64,000 bases of DNA from Spirodela intermedia. Lineage: Eukaryota > Streptophyta > Magnoliopsida > Alismatales > Araceae. The stretch's first letter is position 1, and every line of letters begins with the position of its first letter. Below the pieces are notes generated by a model that saw nothing but the letters and a program-made list of their open reading frames with translations, was not told the origin of the DNA and searched no databases. The position numbers and the translations under genes were made by a program. Location of the stretch: the NCBI GenBank assembly GCA_902729315.2, contig LR746267.1, positions 997,001-1,061,000 of the forward strand, written 5' to 3'. Shown here piece after piece: positions 58,212 through 64,000 of the stretch.

Positions 58212-61140
58212 AATCGTTGAGACGACCAATACACCCTAAGTTTCAAGTATTTTGACAAACAGCCCTATTATCTCGTGCTGACCCACCCCAAGCATTAGAT
58301 GTTGTGACGTATGTTGGTAGTGGGTGACATTATCATAATGATAAAAATGCCAGTGTAGTCACTATGTCCTTCATCTTATTATTAAATTCATCTTAACAGG
58401 ATTTTTATGTTACTAGTCTGAACATCATCTTACCATGGATGATAAAAGAACACCCACTACCCCAACCTTATTTGTCAATGAACCTTAATTTAAACATATT
58501 TCAATGAGCACCATTTTCTTATCATGACCTCAAGAATAAGCTAAACTATGACGATATACTGATAACATTGTGGCATAGAATCATGATATCAATCACATAG
58601 GGGACAGGTCAATGGCCCCTATTTGGGCTGGACTTACAAAGCTCACGCATGGATATGATGTTAAGCTTATCAACATAATTTATTGCAATAAACGTTATAT
58701 TATTATATTTTTTGTAATTTTTTGGATAGAGGAATGATCCAAAAATATGCTTGAAAATTAGGAAATATTAAATTAATTGAGTTTTTCATTCAAACCCATT
58801 GACAAACTATACAACCAAAGTGGGTTGAAATCCACTATTTTGAGTTCTCCTTCATATTGACAAATATGGGAATGTTCCTCTTAACCTGAAGACATGGAAA
58901 AAAAAAGATCAAACATCTTTAAAATCAGCTCAAAGATTTTCATTATCTGAAAAACTTGAATAGCTTTATTTGATTTAGACCGAAACAAAGAAAAATCTTG
59001 GGAAATAAATTGAGAGGTATTATGTGTCATTGACTTATCTTGGTCTAAGCATTTTGGCACTTGTTTATTGATGGGCACGTCACTCTTATATGACCTTGAT
59101 TGGGAGAAAAACTTGGAAAAAATGCTCAAGTTTTAGAATAAAAACTCATAATTGAAGAGTGAGTAGACTGCTATGTGGTTTTTAAACTTTATAAGAATCA
59201 ATGTGGGTTTTGTTTTATGAGTTTTGGCAAGAAGAACCAAAGAAATTGGATTATGGAGCTCAAAACTTGCTGGTTTGCCATCACATCACATTAATCAATA
59301 TCAGATTATTTTATAACATTTCACCATGGTAAATGATGAATTATGTAAAGTTTTATTAGGCTTGGTTTTGAAACATGTTTAATTTGACCATGGATTATTT
59401 GACATATGTTTAATTTTTGAATTACTAAATGAGGAACTATTTTTGATAAGCATTGAGATTGAAAGAAGATCTTGGAAAATGAGCTTAGGAAAGAGGACTT
59501 TATGAAGCTAGAGTTTGACTTGGCTGCCAAGAATATATTTGATAAAGCCCAAGTTTCAAAGTCTAGCCCTAAAAACCCAATCCTTGAAGAAAAAATAGAC
59601 TTTGGGCCAAATTTAGGCATGCAAGTATCATAGTTAATAAAGTCCTTTCTTAAATTTTGGGCCTTAATAATAAAGAAAGTTGGGTCCAAAAACCTACTTG
59701 TAGGCAAAGAGCAAAAATGGTCTGGGTCCCCATTGGTCACACTAATTTATGAACAATGTGGCTTGTAGGTCCCTATATGGCTAGATAAATAAAGAGGAGG
59801 AGTGAATTAATTTTTAAAATTTTTAATTCAATATAATAATTATTATTTTGTTTCTCTATTATATATTAATATTTTAATTAAATTGATATAGGAATATATA
59901 AATATAAAATAAAACCAAAAAGAAAATATGCACATTGGATCTTAGAGTGGTTCAACTAAACTCTTTTTTTTTACATCTACACCATGTACTATTTAAAGTC
60001 TATGTATCTATATTAGAAGCTGCACTTTTAGTAGACTTCACCTAGATGTGAGCACACCACATGACTCAATCTATGTTTAGTACACTATAAGTGCCATGGA
60101 TTTAAGTTCAGCACATAAGCTGAACTAACCAACATAACATACTATATATGCTCAATGACTAACCAAGCATACCACATGCACTTGACATGCCACCACACAC
60201 ATCACATTTGTGGGTCTTCCACTCAAGTACACCATTAGTGCAAGATGGGGTATCCTCATATATCATAGATTCAAAAATAAATAAATAAATAAATAAGCAA
60301 TTTACTAAAGCCTTCAAATCTTGTTTTCATCCACCAAGTGTTGAAGAAGATGTTGACAGTGTTGGCTTGAAGGATGAAGCTCTTAAGACTTGGAGTAATA
60401 TCCATATCTCCCTTGAAACATTTAAACTTTACTCTTTGATACTTGGTTGAAAAGGGTTGATGAAGATAAGAAATGTTCATTGAAGTAGCAACCATTATAT
60501 GAAATTTATGTTCTTCTCTCTCTCCTTAATTTGGACTGAGTAGGTTGGATTATTTCTTTTTTGCCTCTTATTGAGTCAAACGGTTAAAACGGGCATTAAT
60601 GAGTCTTGCATGGATTTTAGAAAATACAGAAAAATAACTATAAATAAAAGAAAAAATCATAACTCTCTCAATACTATGAGTTTTTATGAATGGTTTTAGA
60701 AACATGTGACTAGTCATACATGACATATTTTCTAAGATTAAAAATTATTTTAATAGAAAAGGTCAAGCTTCTAGACTTTTTTACTCTTTCATGAACATAT
60801 TAAATAAGAATCTTATAAAATTAATAAAAAATCAACACTTAGATCATTTTCTCCAAATTTTCTTTCATCTGACTCATTCAAATACCTTTTTATGGATATA
60901 CATGTATTACTGAAGGCACTTGATTATCACATCAAATAATTTCTTTTTATTATCTTTATACTCACATAATCTAATAGTTATATATCCTTGACTAGAATTT
61001 GAAATAAGAGATATTTCCTATGATCTAGACAATAGTTTTTTGCTGAAATAATTTAATAATCTTTAATCTCATCTAGTACATCAATGCTAATTTACATCAC
61101 ATATTATCAATTTTATGATTTCTCATTAATGTCTAAAAAT
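58211..61140. other. AT-rich intergenic DNA, no gene recognised
   Basis: The longest open stretch (minus strand, about 59321-59740) begins at a GTG, resembles nothing known and lies in unremarkable AT-rich sequence, so I do not call it a gene. A short (AAAT)n is at about 60274-60295. The interval may contain degraded retroelement spacer. Confidence 0.5.
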
Positions 61141-61445
61141 CATCAATAACTCAACTTGGTTATGGTTTAATTATTGGCCCAACAGATAGGCATGAGTCAC
61201 TTATTTTTAGCCATTTATTGATTACTGGGCCCACTTAGGACACCCTGCCCCGCATTGGCAATGCTAGTTAATTAATTAGCAGTGTGGGTTATAGCTTAAT
61301 TAGTGACATGACGGATAGGCCTGAGACCATTATCTGAGCCCTCAACGGGCCCACAGACCAGCCCAGCCCGCGGCCCTCTTTTGAGCCCGTTATCGATTAC
61401 CAGGGCCGCCTAGGGCAGCCCGGCCCGTTATCGTTCTCCCCCTTC
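61140..61445 (+). promoter_or_regulatory. Promoter region of the NOC3-like gene with repeated GGGCC(C) elements
   Basis: Multiple GGCCCA/TGGGCC words (TTGGCCCAAC near 61174, ACTGGGCCCAC near 61224, CAACGGGCCCAC near 61343) and GC-rich GGCCCGT words (near 61420) resemble site II elements. Those are known from plant promoters of ribosome-biogenesis and proliferation genes. The region is itself an imperfect duplication of about 150 bp (GATAGGC(A/C)TGAG near 61185 and 61314; TTAT(T/C)GATTACxxGGGCC near 61216 and 61389). Confidence 0.55.
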
Positions 61446-61519
61446 TGATCTTCGTACTCTCGCTCTCATTCCCGCCGTCGCCGCCTCTGCAGAGGCGCAT
61501 CTTCCTCGCCGCCGCTCAG

Positions 61520-61872
61520 GTCAGCTGGTAGCCCTCTTCTTCCTTCCCCCGCCGCCGCTCCCTCCTCCTCCTCCTCCTCCTCATCTTCCTCCTGATGCTC
61601 TTCTCTGTTTCTATATCCTGTCTCTTCTTGTGGGTCCATTTCTTTTTCCTATTCAATCTTCGTCTCCATTCTCCTGTTCGGGGTGTTCCTGCCAGGAGTA
61701 CCTCGTCTGTCTGCGTCTCTCCCAGCGGCGTTTTTCGTGCTGCAAGCTTAACCCAGGATGGGGATGCTCAAGGGTCCCCACTGAGGGTGGCTTGATGACT
61801 GTATACTGCCACTGGGCAGTTTGCATGTCAATCGGAGGATTGAAGTTGGGAACTTTTGTGGTCGCTCTGCAG
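61520..61872 (+). other. Probable 5' UTR intron of the NOC3-like gene
   Basis: A donor-like CTCAG/GTCAGCTGG at 61519/61520 follows a CT- and GC-rich leader (CGCCGCCGCTCAG). An acceptor CTCTGCAG at 61872 lies 5 bp before the ATG at 61878. This placement of a leader intron just before the start codon is common in plant housekeeping genes. Not confirmed by transcript data. Confidence 0.5.
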
Positions 61873-61877
61873 GTCAA

Positions 61878-62032
61878 ATGGGGAAGAAGAAGAAGGTGAT
61901 TCTCCCTCCTAGTCTTCCTCCCGAGGTCAGGGAGGAGGAAATCGAGGTGTCCGATGAGGACTTGGAGTTTGTCCGCGGTAATAAGGACTTTGCGAGTTTT
62001 CTTACTCGCCTGGACACAAAATCTATTGATAG
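61878..62032 (+). CDS. NOC3: Nucleolar complex protein 3 (NOC3)-like, first coding exon (gene continues past the window)
   Basis: The exon encodes MGKKKKVILPPSLPPEVREE, then EIEVSDEDLEFVRGNKDFAS and FLTRLDTKSIDR (51 codons and 2 nt). It ends at GATAG/GTGCGC (62032/62033). This N-terminus, with a basic start, PP.LPPE, an acidic VSDEDL.FV block and LDT.SI.R, matches my recollection of plant NOC3 proteins. NOC3 partners NOC2 in late nucleolar 60S maturation and is linked to replication licensing. No continuation (HVTRV-type start of exon 2) is visible before 64000, so intron 1 exceeds about 1.97 kb. The start codon is the first ATG after the leader-intron acceptor. Confidence 0.72.
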
Positions 62033-64000
62033 GTGCGCGGCAATTTGTTCCCCCTTTTCACCTTACTCGACGCTCTTTAACTGCTCACACGCCACGCTTT
62101 AGCTTAGTTTCGTTGCAACATGATTCTTCCACTTCAAAAACCTTCTAATCGAATACATACTTTCAAGGTTTAGTTGGTTTTGAAAGGACAGGTTTTTCTC
62201 TGTTCCATCGCTCTGTTTCTCTCTCTGTGATTTATGTATTATCTCCACGCATTTATATGAGTTTAAGATGATGGAGTATCTCTGAAAATTACCCAGATTA
62301 TTGGTCACGGAGGATGATAGGCCCCTATGGTTCGTATCCTTCAAGGGATCATCCCTAAAGGGGAAGACTGTTTGACTTGTGATTGATAAGTTGGTCCCGA
62401 TGCATGTACCAAGCTTGAGAACTATTTCATCCATAGTTGATGAAAAAGGGTTAGCTATAAAAAAATTTATTTTTTCCCATTCTCTGGAACACAAATTTGA
62501 TCAATGATTTCTATTTGTGCCAATGTTTATGGATTTTTTTATGTATTATGCATTACTTTCCCTTTTCCGTGATTATCAAATTTGTAAAATAATGAGTAGG
62601 AAATGGTCAATTTGCAAAATAATCAATTTCTAAGTAAAAATCTGTTTCAGAGGCAACCTAGTCTTAGATAATAAAGGGACACTCGTGTTTTTTGTTCAGA
62701 CATTGAAAGCACGGTACAATTCACTCGGTCTTATTCTGTGGATGGCATGACGTAAGGGGTTTCCAATGATAGTCTTTGTTGGAAATATCATGATAGTTCT
62801 GTGACTAATGTAGGCATATTTTTTAAATAAGTAATGATATTCCATTTCAAAATTGGTTGCAAAAGCAAATGAACATCAAGCTCACTACCTTGCCTTTAAT
62901 GTTGATGAACCACTTGACTTGCTCTTATACTTTATCTGTTGGCAGTATAGGCGTAGTTTCTTGAATTGAGAATGAATATGTGGAATGCATCTTTAGTGTG
63001 GAGACTGGGTGAAATTAGCATATGTTTTGATCAATTAAGCCATTAAATGATTATTTTGCAAAGAAAGGACTTTTCTATGATTGAAGCAGATGCACATCAC
63101 CCAGGAAATTCAATCGAATTTTAATAGGGATTGCTCATGCTGAGTTCAGTCGAACATCTACGCAGGATATGAACCTTTTTGAGACAGAATGGTGTTGGAC
63201 TAGTAACCCATCATAATTTTGACCGAGTTGTATTGATTTTGAATTTTCTTGTGGTGAGTCGAGTTATTATAGGCATGATGACAACCACTTTGTAAGAATG
63301 GAAAAAAAATCCAGTGCACCTTGGGATTATTAGGTGCATCTGATGTAACTTGACTGTACATGAAGAACAAAAAGGAATATTTATTAATATATAAATTCAC
63401 TATTTGTAGAAGGTGCCTAATAGAGGTGGGAGGCTGTCATAGAACTTAGATAATAAGAAAATAACGTATGAAATTATACGAATCATTTGTAATAGGGTGT
63501 AGGAATGGAAAGATCTGATCCATGCTGCATTTTTCAGTATGGAACATATTAGATGATTTAATTGGAACTCGAAAGATGGGTTGCATTGGTAGGGCTCTGC
63601 TATGTGGGATTGTGCGAATCATTTGTATCTTGCTTATTTTTGGTACTAGAAATTCATTATCCCACTCTTCTAAGGAAATCTAAGGATCACAAATAATACG
63701 GGAGCATGTTACAAATAGTCGGGCATTGCATGCTGCACCAGATATATATTTTAAATGGCTCTTATTGCTTAGAATGTGGCAGAGCTGGGCATTTGCACAA
63801 TGGCTGTTCACCACTAGGAGAAGGCTGATGTAAGGGTTCCCGTGATACGCCAACGATTGAAATAGGACAAGTATCTTGTCTATTTATTTTAAATTGAATA
63901 AGTAATTATAAAGTACAGTATAAAATATGAAAATGAGTAGACATCTGAGTTTATATTAACAAAACTCAGTTGATGTGCCACATGTCTGTAATATTTTTTA
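62033..64000 (+). other. Intron 1 of the NOC3-like gene (partial)
   Basis: AT-rich sequence after the donor GTGCGCGG with no further exon recognised on the plus strand and no other gene on either strand. The intron is assumed to continue beyond the window. Confidence 0.55.

Noticed and set aside
59321-59740. Minus-strand open frame of 139 codons
   Set aside because: Starts at GTG rather than ATG, AT-rich and not similar to any protein I know; probably chance or decayed element.

Overview
This is plant nuclear DNA. It has intron-rich housekeeping genes with angiosperm-type protein sequences, Copia and Ty3/gypsy retrotransposon wreckage, an inserted block of plant mitochondrial DNA, and very many (CT)n/(GA)n tracts. 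Short-intron genes with strongly GC-rich exons (purine permease, EAR/zinc-ribbon-like protein, last exon of TTI1) beside AT-rich intergenic DNA suggest a monocot or another lineage with GC-rich genes. That is inference only.

Layout. About 1.25-4.5 kb: decayed Copia element, minus strand. 5.0-16.0 kb: one Ty3/gypsy (chromovirus-like) element, minus strand, whose LTRs, PBS, gag, protease, RT, RNase H, integrase and PPT can all be traced. Three copies of a 1.7-1.9 kb TGA...TCA repeat (most likely solo LTRs of another family) interrupt it. 16.0-18.15 kb: purine permease (PUP) pseudogene, the left half of a segmental duplication. 18.16 to about 25.0 kb: mitochondrial insertion (NUMT) with cox3, mttB and atp8, all minus strand. 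25.0-26.3 kb: truncated copies of the same repeat family. 26.3-31.8 kb: no gene seen, AT-rich and then CT-rich DNA. 31.8-34.1 kb: right half of the duplication with an intact PUP gene. 35.5-52.1 kb: a 17-exon TTI1 gene (TELO2-interacting protein 1, HEAT/ARM repeats). 54.9-55.6 kb: a two-exon gene for a small EAR-motif protein with a CPxC...CPRC C-terminus. 55.9-58.25 kb: tandem repeats built around CT tracts. 61.2-64 kb: promoter, leader and first coding exon of a nucleolar complex protein 3 (NOC3)-like gene that runs off the window.

How the parts relate. TTI1 acts with TELO2 and TTI2 in folding and stabilising PIKK kinases (TOR, ATM, ATR). NOC3 acts in 60S ribosome biogenesis and replication licensing. 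The small EAR protein looks like a transcriptional co-repressor adaptor. They share no pathway, but their order looks like ancestral collinearity with the Arabidopsis At1g79150-At1g79190 interval (from memory). PUPs are plasma-membrane carriers of purines and cytokinins. One copy is intact; the other has lost its start codons and carries two 1-nt deletions and a nonsense codon.

I found no CRISPR array, operon or obviously new defence-type system. The most unusual items are: a TTI1 intron whose donor reads GA instead of GT; a CT tract running directly into the start codon of the EAR-protein gene; the three-fold nested insertion; and a NUMT that broke in cox3 at the edge of the PUP duplication and still has unedited codons.
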